From the NCBI GenBank assembly GCA_030446685.1, contig JAUJMV010000008.1, positions 1 through 42,850 on the forward strand: a DNA stretch of 42,850 bases, given 5' to 3'. Both the position numbers and the translations under genes were made by a program. Under the pieces are notes generated by a model that was not told the origin of the DNA, did no database searches, and was given only the letters and a program-made list of their open reading frames with translations. Below, one piece after another: positions 1 through 8,178 of this stretch. Source of the DNA: Thermomicrobiales bacterium (GTDB lineage: Bacteria; Chloroflexota; Chloroflexia; Thermomicrobiales; CADCWN01). Position 1 is the stretch's first letter, and every line of letters starts with the position of its first letter.

Positions 1-681
1 CTGGTGGCGGAGGCGCTGGCGGGGTGCGGGATCGACTTCCTCCTGCTCGACACGCAGCACGGCTCCTGGGGGCCGGACGCGACGATCGCGGCGCTGGCCG
101 CGTCGGCGGCGGGGGGCGCGACGCCGATGGCGCGCGTGGCCCGCAATGACTACACGCTGATCGGGCGGCTGCTCGACGAGGGCGCGCTGGGGATCGTCGT
201 GCCGCTGGTCCACACCCCCGAGGACGCGCGCGCCGCCGCCGACGCCTGCCGCCTGCCGCCGCGCGGCGCGCGCTCCTGGGGCTGGGGGCGCGCGGCGCGC
301 TACGGCGACGACTACCCCGACCGGATCGACGACGAGGTCTTCGTCGCCGTGCAGATCGAGAGCGCGCAGGGGGTCGAGAACGCCGAGGCGATCATGGCGA
401 CGCCGGGGATCGACGGCTGCTGGATCGGGCCGTCCGATCTGGCGCTCTCCTTCGGGGTCCACCCGCGCGACGGCGGGGCCGACGAGCGGGTGCAGGGCGC
501 GATCGAGCGGGTGCTGGCCGCCTGCCGCGACACCGGCGCGATCCCCGGCTTCGCCGCCTTCACCCCCGAGGACGCCCGCCGCCGCGCCGACCAGGGGTTC
601 CGGTACCTCACCGCCGGCAGCGACTGGGGCTTCCTGCTCGGCGGGGCGCGGGCGGGGCTGCGGACGCTGCGCGGCGGATAG
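1..681 (+). CDS. HpcH/HpaI family aldolase (5' partial)
   Basis: This is a class II, metal-dependent pyruvate aldolase of the HpcH/HpaI (citrate lyase beta-like) family. Such enzymes cleave 2-keto-3-deoxy or 4-hydroxy-2-oxo acids to pyruvate and an aldehyde. The reading frame is open from base 1, so the N-terminus lies outside the window. Visible family signatures are LLLDTQHG (catalytic His region), a VARND segment with the substrate-binding Arg, GIVVPLV, VQIESAQG (metal-binding Glu) and WIGPSDLA (metal-binding Asp). About 225 residues remain against roughly 250-270 for the family, so only the first strands are missing. The exact substrate cannot be told from sequence. The stop is followed at once by an octamer repeat. 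Confidence 0.85.
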   Translation: MVAEALAGCGIDFLLLDTQHGSWGPDATIAALAASAAGGATPMARVARNDYTLIGRLLDEGALGIVVPLVHTPEDARAAADACRLPPRGARSWGWGRAARYGDDYPDRIDDEVFVAVQIESAQGVENAEAIMATPGIDGCWIGPSDLALSFGVHPRDGGADERVQGAIERVLAACRDTGAIPGFAAFTPEDARRRADQGFRYLTAGSDWGFLLGGARAGLRTLRGG

Positions 682-793
682 GCGGGCAGGCGGACAGGCG
701 GCACGGAGCTACGGCGCGGAGCGCGGCTTGGCCGCCACCTCTCCGCTCGTCTCCCCCATTGCCCACCCATCCGCCTGCCCGCCCCCCCGCCTC
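680..793. repeat. Octamer-type inverted repeat
   Basis: The left arm is made of AGGCGGGC/AGGCGGAC units of 8 bp (680-701). The right arm carries the complementary CCGCCTGCCCG motif (about 768-793). It begins one base before the end of the aldolase stop codon and runs into the 3' end of the MFS gene on the other strand. It belongs with the short-unit gene-end repeats found throughout the window. Confidence 0.6.
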
Positions 794-1945
794 GGTAGTG
801 TCTCCGGCGCGAGACGCGCGAAGAGGAGGCCGACGACGACGAGCAGGAGGGCGGTGGCGGCGAGCGCGGTGCTGCCGCCGAAGGTGTCGGCCAGCAGGCC
901 GATCAGCAGCGGGCCGGCGACGTAGCCGAAGTCGGAGAGCATCCGGTAGCTGCTCATCGCGGCCGCATTCATGCCGGGCGGGGCCATGTCGGCGGCGTAG
1001 GCGGCGGGGGCGGCGCTGCTGATCCCGGACGCCACGCTCCAGGCGGCGCAGCCGGCCAGGGAACCAGGCATACGAGGGCGCGAGCGCGAAGACGACCATC
1101 GCCGCGCCAGTGAGGACGGTCGAGGGGACGATCACCGCCTTGCGCCCGAAACGGTCGGCTCCAGCACGCCGGAGGGTAGGCCAGCGCCAGGCCGATCACG
1201 CTGATCCCCAGGCCGAGGCCGATCTGGTCGGCCCCAGCCCCAGCCGCTCTCGCCGAGGACCGGGATCACGTTGAAGAGCGCCCCGGTCCGCGCGAAGAAG
1301 GTACTGAAGCTGACCAGGCTGATCAGCATGAAGCCGAGTTGCGCGGAGAGGAGGCGCATCTGCGCGGCGAAGGCGGGCGCCAGGCCGCGGCCGCGGTCAG
1401 GGCGGCCATGACGCCACCGCGCATCGCCCCCGTCTCGGGACGCGGAACCAGGCGAAGATCGCCGCGACGAGGCCGAGCAGGGCGAAGGTGTAGAAGGGCA
1501 AGGCGACCCGTAGTGCTTGTAGACCCGCCCGGATAGGGGCCGATGCCGACCACGAAGGCGAAGGCGCCGGGTAGACCGACATGATCCGCCCGCGCCGCTC
1601 CGGCGTGCTGATGTCGGCCAGGACGATCTGCAGGCGGTCAGGATCAGCGCCGCGCCCGCCCCGGCGACGAAGCGCGCGGCGAGGAAGAAGTAGCCCGGCG
1701 CGACCGCGCAGGCGAGGTTGCCGGCGACGACGACCAAGCCGCCGATCGCCAGGGTGGGGCGGCGCCCGGGCTCGTTGACCAGGAAGCGCGCCAGGCCGTA
1801 GATGGCGATCGTCAGGCCGATCGCCGCGCCGAACAGCGCGCGTAGAGCGGCACGACCCGATGCTGCCGAAGCCGAGCTGGTTGACGACCGTGAGCCCAAT
1901 GTCCAGATCAGGACGCGGTAGCGTTGATAAACGTCCCCTCGTCAC
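709..1945 (-). pseudogene. MFS transporter, multiply frameshifted
   Basis: Remnant or mis-sequenced gene for a Major Facilitator Superfamily transporter of about 400 residues in the inner membrane. Pieces in different frames join into one MFS chain: an N-terminal part with LFGAAIGLTIAIYGLARF and a NEPGRRPTLAIGG loop (the MFS motif-A region), then transmembrane stretches AGNLACAVAPGYFFLAARF and LISLVSFSTFFARTGALF. The C-terminal part has SDFGYVAGPLLIGLLADTFG and ATALLLVVVGLLFARLAPET. At least four frame changes are needed. The substrate is unknown; the C-terminal Gly-Asp-Thr context resembles drug or sugar efflux permeases. The last residues are encoded by the neighbouring repeat. Confidence 0.7.
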
Positions 1946-2072
1946 CCCACCTCCCGCGCCACCGCCATCCGCCCGCCCTACTGGCCCCGTTAGTATCCTG
2001 ACGGAGCGTTACGCTGAGCATTGCTTACTTCCCTAACCTTTTGACCGGTGGCACTCCCGTGCCCGGATAATG

Positions 2073-2568
2073 CTACTCGCACCGGTAAGGGTTATTCAAC
2101 GACTGAGGCGTCTGCAGGGAACGCCGCAATAGGCAGCGGACAGACGTTGGGCACGACAGCATCAAGCTCCCACGAGGCGGACGGATCGAGGGGCCGGGCT
2201 CAACACGGAAGGCATCGCCCCGGAAGCGGGGAAGGACATGCAGTGGCAGTGGAACACCTCCTGCCCGCCGCCGCGCCATCGGAGAGGAACAGGTTGACGC
2301 CCTCGCAGCGGACTCCCGAGCGCTGGACAACCCCCGCCAGGCGCTGGGCGATCGTGAAGAGGTGGGCGCCGATCACCTCCGGCAGGTCGGAGAGCGCGGC
2401 GTAGTGCGCCTTCGGGATCACCAGCGCATGCCCAGGGTTGATCTGGGCGATGTCCATGAATGCGAGAACAGGTCGTCTCCATGGAGCACGCATCGCCGCC
2501 GCCTGCGCGACGATGTACGCAAGGTACCGCCGCCGCTGGTCTCGTCGCCAGCACCATGCCGCCCGCAT
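2073..2568 (-). pseudogene. HIT family (histidine triad) hydrolase, frameshifted
   Basis: Histidine-triad nucleotide-binding protein, typically a nucleoside phosphoramidase or Ap4A-type hydrolase. The core AFMDIAQINPGHALVIPK, then HYAALSDLPEV and CEGVNLFLSDG, is unmistakable HIT sequence. The triad reads FHCHC followed by a frame change. Restoring one C near 2239 gives HCHCHVLPRFRGD, the expected HxHxH triad and its following Pro-Arg. A second and third shift lie near 2465-2500, where VLHGDDLF moves into frame with AFMDI. Because a single missing base restores the catalytic triad, sequencing error is plausible. The exact start is unclear. Confidence 0.75.
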
Positions 2569-2700
2569 GCACTGAGGGCTCCCTTTCCTGACACGAAGCG
2601 CACAGGCCAGCCCCGAAATCTCAACGCCGACGGAAAACGGCGACAGACCTGTGCTGGCCGCCGACAGGAGGCGGCTGTCGCGACACCACAGGGAAGAACG

Positions 2701-2810
2701 GTTTCACCACAGAGGCACGGAGGAGGGCGGGGGAGAGATCACAGAGTGTTTTTCTTCTGTTTCCTCCGGGGTGAACTCCCTCCCGTAACTCCGTGCCTCT
2801 GTGGTGAAAC
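2701..2810. repeat. Long inverted repeat, CACAGAGGCACGG family
   Basis: A perfect 22-bp inverted repeat: the left arm 2701-2722 contains CCACAGAGGCACGGAG and the right arm 2789-2810 is its exact complement. The roughly 66 bp between the arms also contains G-rich and C-rich tracts able to pair. Arms are built from units of about 9 bp. A related repeat occurs at 17447-17573. It fills the gene-free stretch 2576-2896, where I see nothing else. Confidence 0.8.
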
Positions 2811-2896
2811 AGCCCCCCCGGGTCCCCCGCCGCGCGCCAGCGATTACCCTGGACTGAGCGGAGCGGCGCGGGAGAAGCAGGCGGGCGGAGGGCGGG

Positions 2897-3553
2897 ATGG
2901 TGCAGCGATCACTCTTCGGCGACGACGCGCCGGAGCAACCGGATGAGGGGACAGTCCCCTTCGACAATCTGGACGCGGCGCAGGCGGCGCGCGGGTTGTA
3001 GCGTGCGCTGCGACCTGAGCGCCACGCGCCGCCAGGTCGTCTTCGGCGAGGGGGCGGCGGGGGCGCGGCTGATGATCCTCGGCGAGGGGCCATCGGAGAT
3101 GGACGACCGGTCGGGCCACCCGTTCAGCGGGCCGTCCGGGGCGCTCTTGGAGACCTGGTTCACGCGGCTGGCGCTGCGCCGCGAGGAGGTCTGGCTGACC
3201 AACGTCGTGCGCTGCCGCCCGGCGGGGATCGTCAACGGCTGGCGCAAGAACCGCCCGCCCACCGACAAGGAGGCCGCCGCCTGCCGCCTCTGGCTGGAGA
3301 CCGAGCTGGCGCTGGTGCGGCCGGCGGCGGTCCTGGCCCTCGGCGGGACCGCCGCCAAGGCCCTGCTCGGCAAGGGGTTCAAGATCAGCCAGGAGCGCGG
3401 CGCGCTGGCGGGAGGGCTGCGCGGCATCGCTGTCATGGCGACCTTCCACCCGCCTACCTGCTGCGCCTGGAGGACGCCGATCTGGCACGGGCCGAGGAGG
3501 CGGTCAACGCCGACCTCGACGCGGTGAAGGCGCGGCTGGCGGTGGGGCGGTAG
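2897..3553 (+). CDS. Uracil-DNA glycosylase, type 4-like (two frameshifts)
   Basis: Base-excision repair enzyme that removes uracil from DNA, type 4 (iron-sulfur) family by similarity. ATG at 2897 follows GAGGGCGGG. After residue 34 a frame change (near 2990) leads to GCSVRCDLSATRRQVVFGEG, matching the family's Cys-containing N-terminus. Motif A is LGEGPSEMDDRSGHPF, followed by GPSGALLETWF and TNVVRCRP. Motif B appears as ATFHP, where a second shift (near 3460) restores ATFHPAYLLRLEDADLARAEE and the stop at 3551-3553. Length with both shifts repaired is about 218 residues, normal for the family. The two shifts could be sequencing errors. Confidence 0.75.
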
Positions 3554-3767
3554 CCGACTTACGGCAACTGCCCGCGGGCCGCGAGCCATTCCCGGAGCGC
3601 GGGCGCCGGCCCCAGTTCCCCGCTTTCTGTCAACAGGCGATCGGGGCCAGCCGATTCTTGATCCTCCGGAGGCGCCTGATCTCGGTCACCTGCCGGCTTT
3701 GGGTGTTGTGTGGGGGACTTTCCCCCTCCAGAGGAGGAATTTCTTCATCGCCTTCTGGGGCGTGGTA

Positions 3768-4078
3768 TCAACAATGTCGAAGAATAAAGTAGACGATGTC
3801 AGCGGCATCGAGTATCCGGTCACCCGGGATCGATCCCAGGCGGGAGATTACGAACGCCCGCAAGTTCATCACCGAATTCTGGTACGACTCTCTCTCTGCC
3901 GGAAGACACACTCGCTAAACAGCTATAGGCCGCTACCGCGGCGTCTGCCCATGCTCTGGCGGGGCAGATTCCAGCCACTGCTGGGTGCGGTTCGTCTGCT
4001 TCCAATCAGCCCTCTCGCGACATACAGCCGCACGCAAGATCTCCTGCTCTTCTTTGGGAAAGCGGCTGATCGGCTGCT
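3768..4078 (-). pseudogene. Unrecognised small protein remnant, possibly immunity-like
   Basis: I do not recognise this protein. Two minus-strand frames join into a chain with sensible composition: EEQEILRAA, ERADWKQTNRTQQWLESAPPEH, then WADAAVAAYSCLASVSSGRERVV, EFGDELAGVRNLPPGIDPG and a last piece DAADIVYFILRHC ending at 3768. It lies directly downstream of the toxin-like remnant at 4079-4722 on the same strand, where immunity genes of polymorphic toxins usually lie. That context, not homology, is the only reason for the guess. The remaining bases 3554-3767 show no gene. Confidence 0.25.
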
Positions 4079-4722
4079 CTACCGCCAGGCAGCATGACGC
4101 CGGGCATTGGAACCGGTTACCTCGGCAAGACCAAGCCAGTTGAATTCGGGCGGCGGCTCCACGACATGCATCCGCACGTCGTTCACCCAAGCCCGGATTT
4201 GGGCGCATCCTGGCGCAGGAAGCTCTCTAGCGTAATCTCACTTTGCAGCTCTTGCATGAGTCGTTCCTTTGCTCGCGGGGCTACAAGGGGGTAGACGAGA
4301 ACCCGATCTGCAAATGCTCGCTCGCCTATACGAAGGCTCCGACGATCTGGCCGGTAATGACCACTATGGTGATTGATGTCGAGCAAGGCGTACTGGTCGT
4401 CCATCCGCACGATCTCCGCCTCCCCGCCGCCAGCACCGGCTCACCATTCGTGAGTACCGTATGCGAGTCGCGCTTCTCCTCGCACGTACTTCGGGATAAT
4501 CAGCAACTCTCCCGCGACGGTGACCGCCCATTTGGCCGTGCCTCCTGTTGCCACATCGCGCGCGAAGCGCTCGATCGCCGATCCCGTCGTGGCGATACGC
4601 CCAGCTTCGCCGCCCGCGCAAGTTCCTCCCGCAAGCCGCGGTCGGCCAGGGCATGGCCGCCGAAACAACTTTGCTCCTTCGGCTACCGAGATGGGAGCAA
4701 CACTGGGTCCGATCCAGAACAT
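4079..4722 (-). pseudogene. Polymorphic-toxin-like C-terminal domain remnant, frameshifted
   Basis: Four or more minus-strand frames assemble into one chain: ISVAEGAKLF, FGGHALADRGLREELARAAKL, AIERFARDVATGGTAKWAVTVAGELLIIPKYV, SHTVLTNGEPVLAAGEAEIV, YALLDINHHSGHYRPDRRSLRIGERAF, then VNDVRMHVVEPPPEFNWLGLAEVTG and a stop at 4079. The segment H-x-VL-x-GEPVLAAGEAEI followed by INHHSGHY-x-P resembles modules I associate with C-terminal domains of secreted polymorphic toxins. I cannot name the family with confidence. There is no upstream secretion or repeat domain, so it would be an orphan cassette, a remnant, or a stand-alone protein broken by sequence errors. Confidence 0.35.
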
Positions 4723-4802
4723 ACGAAGGTGGGCAACGGGGCGCCAAGGGCGCGCAGGACGGCGATCTGCCCATCCGCTCTACCCTATCGGAAGTGCCCG
4801 AC

Positions 4803-4838
4803 GCTCCGCGTTCTACGCCCCACGTTCCCCGCGCCCTA
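4803..4838. repeat. Heptad repeat array, degenerate
   Basis: A 7-bp period reading CGCTCCG, CGTTCTA, CGCCCCA, CGTTCCC lies at the 3' end of the LLM oxidoreductase gene. It is weaker than the other heptad arrays and has no clear partner arm. Confidence 0.4.
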
Positions 4839-5743
4839 CAGGCCGAGGCGCGCGTCCTTCGCGCGGCGCATCCACGTCGATGTGGCTCTGGGGGCGAGCG
4901 CGGGCGCCCATGGTGTTGACGCCGAGGTGGGTCGCGCCGAGGTCGCGCCAGGCGTCGCGGAACCGGGTCCACTCGCCCTCCGGCACCTGCGCGACGCTCG
5001 CCGCGCGCCTCGTGTAGATCGCCGCCGTTGTAGCCCGCGCCCGGCCTCGCGCGCGTAGCCGTGGATGCGCTCGATCGCCGCGCGCGCATCTCGTCGCCGG
5101 GCGGGCGCTGAACCAGCCGTCGCCGATCCGCCCGGTCCGCTCCAGCACCGGCTGACGACCGGCGTGGCCCCCGCCGATCCAGCGCCGGGATCGGGCGCTG
5201 CACCGGCATGCAGGGGTTGATGCCGGCCTCGCGAATGCGGTGCCAGCAGGCGCCCTCGAAGGTCACGACCGGCGCGGTCCAGAGGGCGCTGCGACGGCGA
5301 TCTGCTCCTCGCTGCGCTTGCCGCGGGTTGCCGAAACTCTCGTTCAGCGGGCCCTCGTACTCGACCTCGTTCCAGCCGACGCCGATGCCGAGGCGCAGCC
5401 GCCCGCCGCTGGGCGAGCGTCCACCTCGTCGCCGCCTGCTTGTAGACGAGCGCGGTCTGCCGCTGCGGCAGGATGATCACGTCGGTGACCAGCTCGCGAC
5501 CCGCTCGGTCAGCGGCGCTTCGCGCGAAGTAACCGAAGAGGACGAACGGCTCGTGGAAGAGCGTGTCGCTGGTGTACGGCCCGCGCCGGCGCGGAAGAAA
5601 TCGCGACGCTCGCCCCCAGGACGTGGTCGTAGATCAGCCGATGTGGTTGTGGCGCCAGCCCCCTCCACCGCTTGCGCCCAGTCGCGCACCGCTATGGGAT
5701 CGCTGCCGATCTCGGTCTGCGGGAAGACGGCCCCGAATCGCAT
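4836..5743 (-). pseudogene. F420-type LLM class oxidoreductase, multiply frameshifted
   Basis: Luciferase-like flavin or F420-dependent oxidoreductase (TIGR03619-like subgroup by resemblance). ATG at 5743 begins MRFGAVFPQTEIGSDPIAV, a standard N-terminus of this group. Further recognisable pieces in successive frames are VIILPQRQTALVYKQAAT, FEGAWHRIREAGINP, PVQRPIP, PVLERTGRIGDGWFSA, AAIERIHGYAREAGRG, GEWTRFRDAWRDLGATHLGVNTMG and a C-terminus ARLGL at 4836. Repaired length is close to 300 residues, as expected. At least eight frame changes occur, the densest in the window. Substrate unknown. Confidence 0.75.
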
Positions 5744-5759
5744 CCTACACCCCCAGCGT

Positions 5760-5897
5760 GAAGTACGAACGACGAACGACGAACGACGAATGGCGGACGA
5801 CGAATGGCGGCCCTCTGTGGCGACTGCAACCGCCGTGGCCGGGAAGCCTATTCCCCCTACCGACGACTGGCGACCGCCGACTGAGGACTCCGCGCCA
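5760..5897. repeat. Heptad repeat hairpin, GAACGAC family
   Basis: The left array (about 5760-5806) is built from ACGAACG units and then ACGAATG. The right array (about 5864-5897) is built from CGACGAC/TGGCGAC/CGCCGAC-like units. It separates the LLM and GT9 genes and encodes the last residues of the GT9 frame (SPQSAVASRR). The same units recur at 9543, 10544 and 36862. Confidence 0.65.
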
Positions 5898-7054
5898 GCG
5901 CGCGCTCCAGCGCCGCCGTGACGATCGCGGGGCGCAACCCGGCCATGCTGTCGGGGTGGCCGCGGGACTGGGCAGCGCGGTCGCGGTTGCGGAAGCGCGC
6001 CTCGACGCAGGCGCGGCGCGCGCCGGCGGGGGTCAGCGCGAGGTGGACGTGCGGGCCGCGCAGCGCCAGAGCTGCGCAGCGGGACGATCGCCCCGTCGCC
6101 GTCGGCGTCCACGCCGAAGACGGCGCCGTCGGGCAGCCGACGGCGGCGGCGATGTGCAGCGGGCCGGCGTCGACGCAGACGGCGGCGCTTGGCGCGGGCA
6201 GAAGGCGCCGGCCAGCTCGGTCAGGCGCGTCTCGCCACGCAGGTCGGCGACCAGGGCGTGGTCCAGCAGCCACTCCTCGTCGTCGCCGACGTTGTAGATG
6301 GAGTGGCGCTCGACCTCGCGCGGTGGCCGAGCAGCCCGACGCCCAGGCCCCGCTCGGCGCACCAGCGCGCGACCTCCGCCCAGTGGGCGACCGGCCAGAG
6401 CTTCGCGCGCCGCGGGTGGTGGTGGCGTGCAACCGCACGTCCGGGACGGCGAAGGGCGGTTCGGTCGGGACCTCGGTGCGGAAGAAGTCGGTCTCGACCC
6501 GCGCCAGGCGGCAGAAGATCTCGCCGATGGGGTTGCTGCCGACGGCGGGCGGCGTGGCGCGCGACGAACCCGGCGCCGTTCCAGTCGTCATGCGCGAGGA
6601 GGCGGTCGTGGGGGCTGTCGCACCCAACCCCTTGCGGCGGAAGTCGTGGCTGAGCGCGCCGCCGGCGATGTAGCGCGGCGCGACCGCTCTCACCACGACC
6701 AGGTTGATGTCGGGCTGAACTCGTCGCAGTTGATCGCCAGCGCGTACGGCCCGGCCGCCGCCCGGCGCGCGGCGACGAAGGCGCGAGCCGGCAAGGAAGC
6801 CGCCGTGCCGGTCGTCGGCGGCGGTGGCGTGCGTAGAAGAGGCGCGCGGCGATGTAGGGGCTTCGGCCTCCTCGAAGTCGCGCGCCGATCTCGCCGCCGA
6901 AGAAGTCGATCACGCTGTCGGGATCATTCTCGCGCAGCCCGCGCAGCAGCGGCGTGGTCACGACGAAATTGCCGACCTTGTCGGAGGAAGACGGCGATGT
7001 GCGGCCGCGCGCCGAGCGGTGATCGTCGAAGCGTTCCACGGGCGATCCCTGCAT
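5857..7054 (-). pseudogene. Glycosyltransferase family 9 (heptosyltransferase-like), multiply frameshifted
   Basis: GT9-type GT-B glycosyltransferase, the family of ADP-heptose:LPS heptosyltransferases, acting at the inner face of the membrane on cell-envelope glycans. Fragments in several frames give SDKVGNFVVTTPLLRGLREN (N-domain nucleotide-fold start), DSVIDFFGG, GSNPIGEIFCRLARVETDFF and PFAVPDV. Then come KLWPVAHWAEVARWCAERG (the K-x-WP signature of the C-domain), LLDHALVADLRGETRLTELAGAF and VCVDAGPLHIAAAVGCPT, equivalent to the family's DSGPMHLA motif. The ATG at 7054 is the likely start. In a probable monoderm-like lineage the acceptor is unlikely to be LPS inner core. More than six shifts are needed. 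Confidence 0.7.
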
Positions 7055-7080
7055 GCTGAGTGCTGAGTAATGAGTGCTGC
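7052..7080. repeat. Heptad repeat array, GTGCTGA family
   Basis: A 7-bp period GTGCTGA, GTAATGA, GTGCTGC overlaps the GT9 start codon. The same unit or its complement recurs at 20463, 28880 and 42714. Confidence 0.6.
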
Positions 7081-7198
7081 GCGGGCGGGACGATAGTTCA
7101 GCCGACGCCTCCCCCAGACGCGCACGGGTGCCGGGCGGGCGCGGCCAGGACGCTGTCCACTTGCGCGCCCGGCCACGGCACCTACACTTGCGACAGAC

Positions 7199-7338
7199 AA
7201 CACCTCGTCGGGGCGTGGTGAGACGTGACGATCGTTGCGTCAAATTCCACACGGCGCGGTAGAGCCCGCGACCCGCCTCTGGCGGTTGACCCGGTGCGAT
7301 TCCGGGGCCGACGGTACAGTCCGGATGGGTCGGTGGCC
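7199..7338 (+). promoter_or_regulatory. FMN riboswitch (RFN element) with extended P2 loop
   Basis: The 3' half matches the RFN consensus closely: AGAGCCCGCGAC, GGTTGACCCGGTG, ATTCCGGGGCCGACGG and ACAGTCCGGATGGG. The 5' half has TCGTCGGGGCGTGGTGA and AAATTCCACACGG. Between those last two segments (about 7221-7241) lies an extra near-palindromic stretch containing ACGATCGT that usual RFN loops lack. The CACC/GGTG ends can close P1. It sits about 150 bases before riboflavin synthase, so FMN would turn that gene down. Confidence 0.88.
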
Positions 7339-7424
7339 GGCGGATCATGGCGCGCGCGGCGCGGCGGCTCGTCCTCTAGGGCGGCGGCCGGGTTGCCGCG
7401 CGCGCGCTACCCGCTCGTCTCCGC

Positions 7425-7448
7425 GCCCGAAGGGTAAACCTTCGGGGC
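7425..7448 (+). terminator. Hairpin in the riboswitch expression platform
   Basis: GCCCGAAGG at 7425-7433 pairs with CCTTCGGGGC at 7439-7448 around a GTAAA loop. No U-tract follows, so it may act with Rho, as part of an alternative fold, or by masking the downstream start region, rather than as a classical terminator. Confidence 0.45.
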
Positions 7449-7488
7449 GTTCGCGCTCGCACGGGGCGGTAGGTGGTGGAGGAGGACG

Positions 7489-8111
7489 ATGTTCACCGGG
7501 ATTGTCGAGGAGGTCGGGCGGGTGGCGGCGACGGACTTCGCGGGGAACACCCGCGGCTGTCGATCGCCTGCCGCACGGTCGTGGCCGGGGCGCGGCGCGG
7601 CGACAGCATCGCCGTCGACGGCGCCTGCCTGACGGTCGAGCGGTTCGACGGGAGGGGATTCACCGTCGGGCTGATGCCGGAGACGCTGCGCCGCACCGCC
7701 CTAGAAGCCGGCTCCGGCCGGGCGACCGGGTCAACCTCGAACGCTCGCTGGCGGCGGACGGGCGGATCGGCGGGCACTTCGTGCAGGGCCACATCGACGG
7801 CACCGGCACGGTGGCCGGGCGGCGCGCGGAGGGCGCCGCGCTGATCGTCAGCGGTCGCGCCGGCGCTGGCCCGCTACATCGTGGAGAAGGGCTACATCGC
7901 GGTCGGCGGCGCCAGCCTGACCGTCGTCGAGGCGCGGGAGGACGCCTTCACCGTCTCGCTGGTCCGCCACACCCAGGAGCACACCACGCTGGCGGCGAAG
8001 GCGATCGGCGACCCGGTCAACCTGGAGGTTGACATCCTCGGCAAGTATATCGAGCGCTTCACCGGCGGGGCCGGCGCCGCGACCGCCCCCGCCCTCCCGG
8101 CCGCCGACTGA
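7489..8111 (+). CDS. ribE: Riboflavin synthase alpha chain (three frameshifts)
   Basis: Catalyses dismutation of two 6,7-dimethyl-8-ribityllumazines to riboflavin in the cytosol. ATG at 7489 follows GGTGGAGGAGGACG. The protein starts [10 protein letters not shown], the invariant family N-terminus. Two lumazine-binding barrels are present: the first with [26 protein letters not shown] and [20 protein letters not shown], the second with [21 protein letters not shown] and [17 protein letters not shown]. Frame changes near 7553, 7710 and 7855 must be repaired to give about 207 residues; the first is restored by one C in NTRGLSIA. It is preceded by an FMN riboswitch and has no other rib gene beside it. 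Since the gene is needed for flavin synthesis, error is more likely than decay. Confidence 0.85.
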
Positions 8112-8178
8112 GGCCCGCGCGCCGGCGCGCGGGAGGACCGCGCATCCCCTCACCCCTGGGCCTTCATCCCCCGGACGC

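Noticed and set aside
2041-2060. A second TGGCAC motif considered as a sigma-54 promoter
   Set aside because: There is no TTGC at the required spacing.
3699-4097. A 132-codon plus-strand open frame
   Set aside because: No domain or ribosome site; the minus-strand pieces in the same interval have better protein-like composition.
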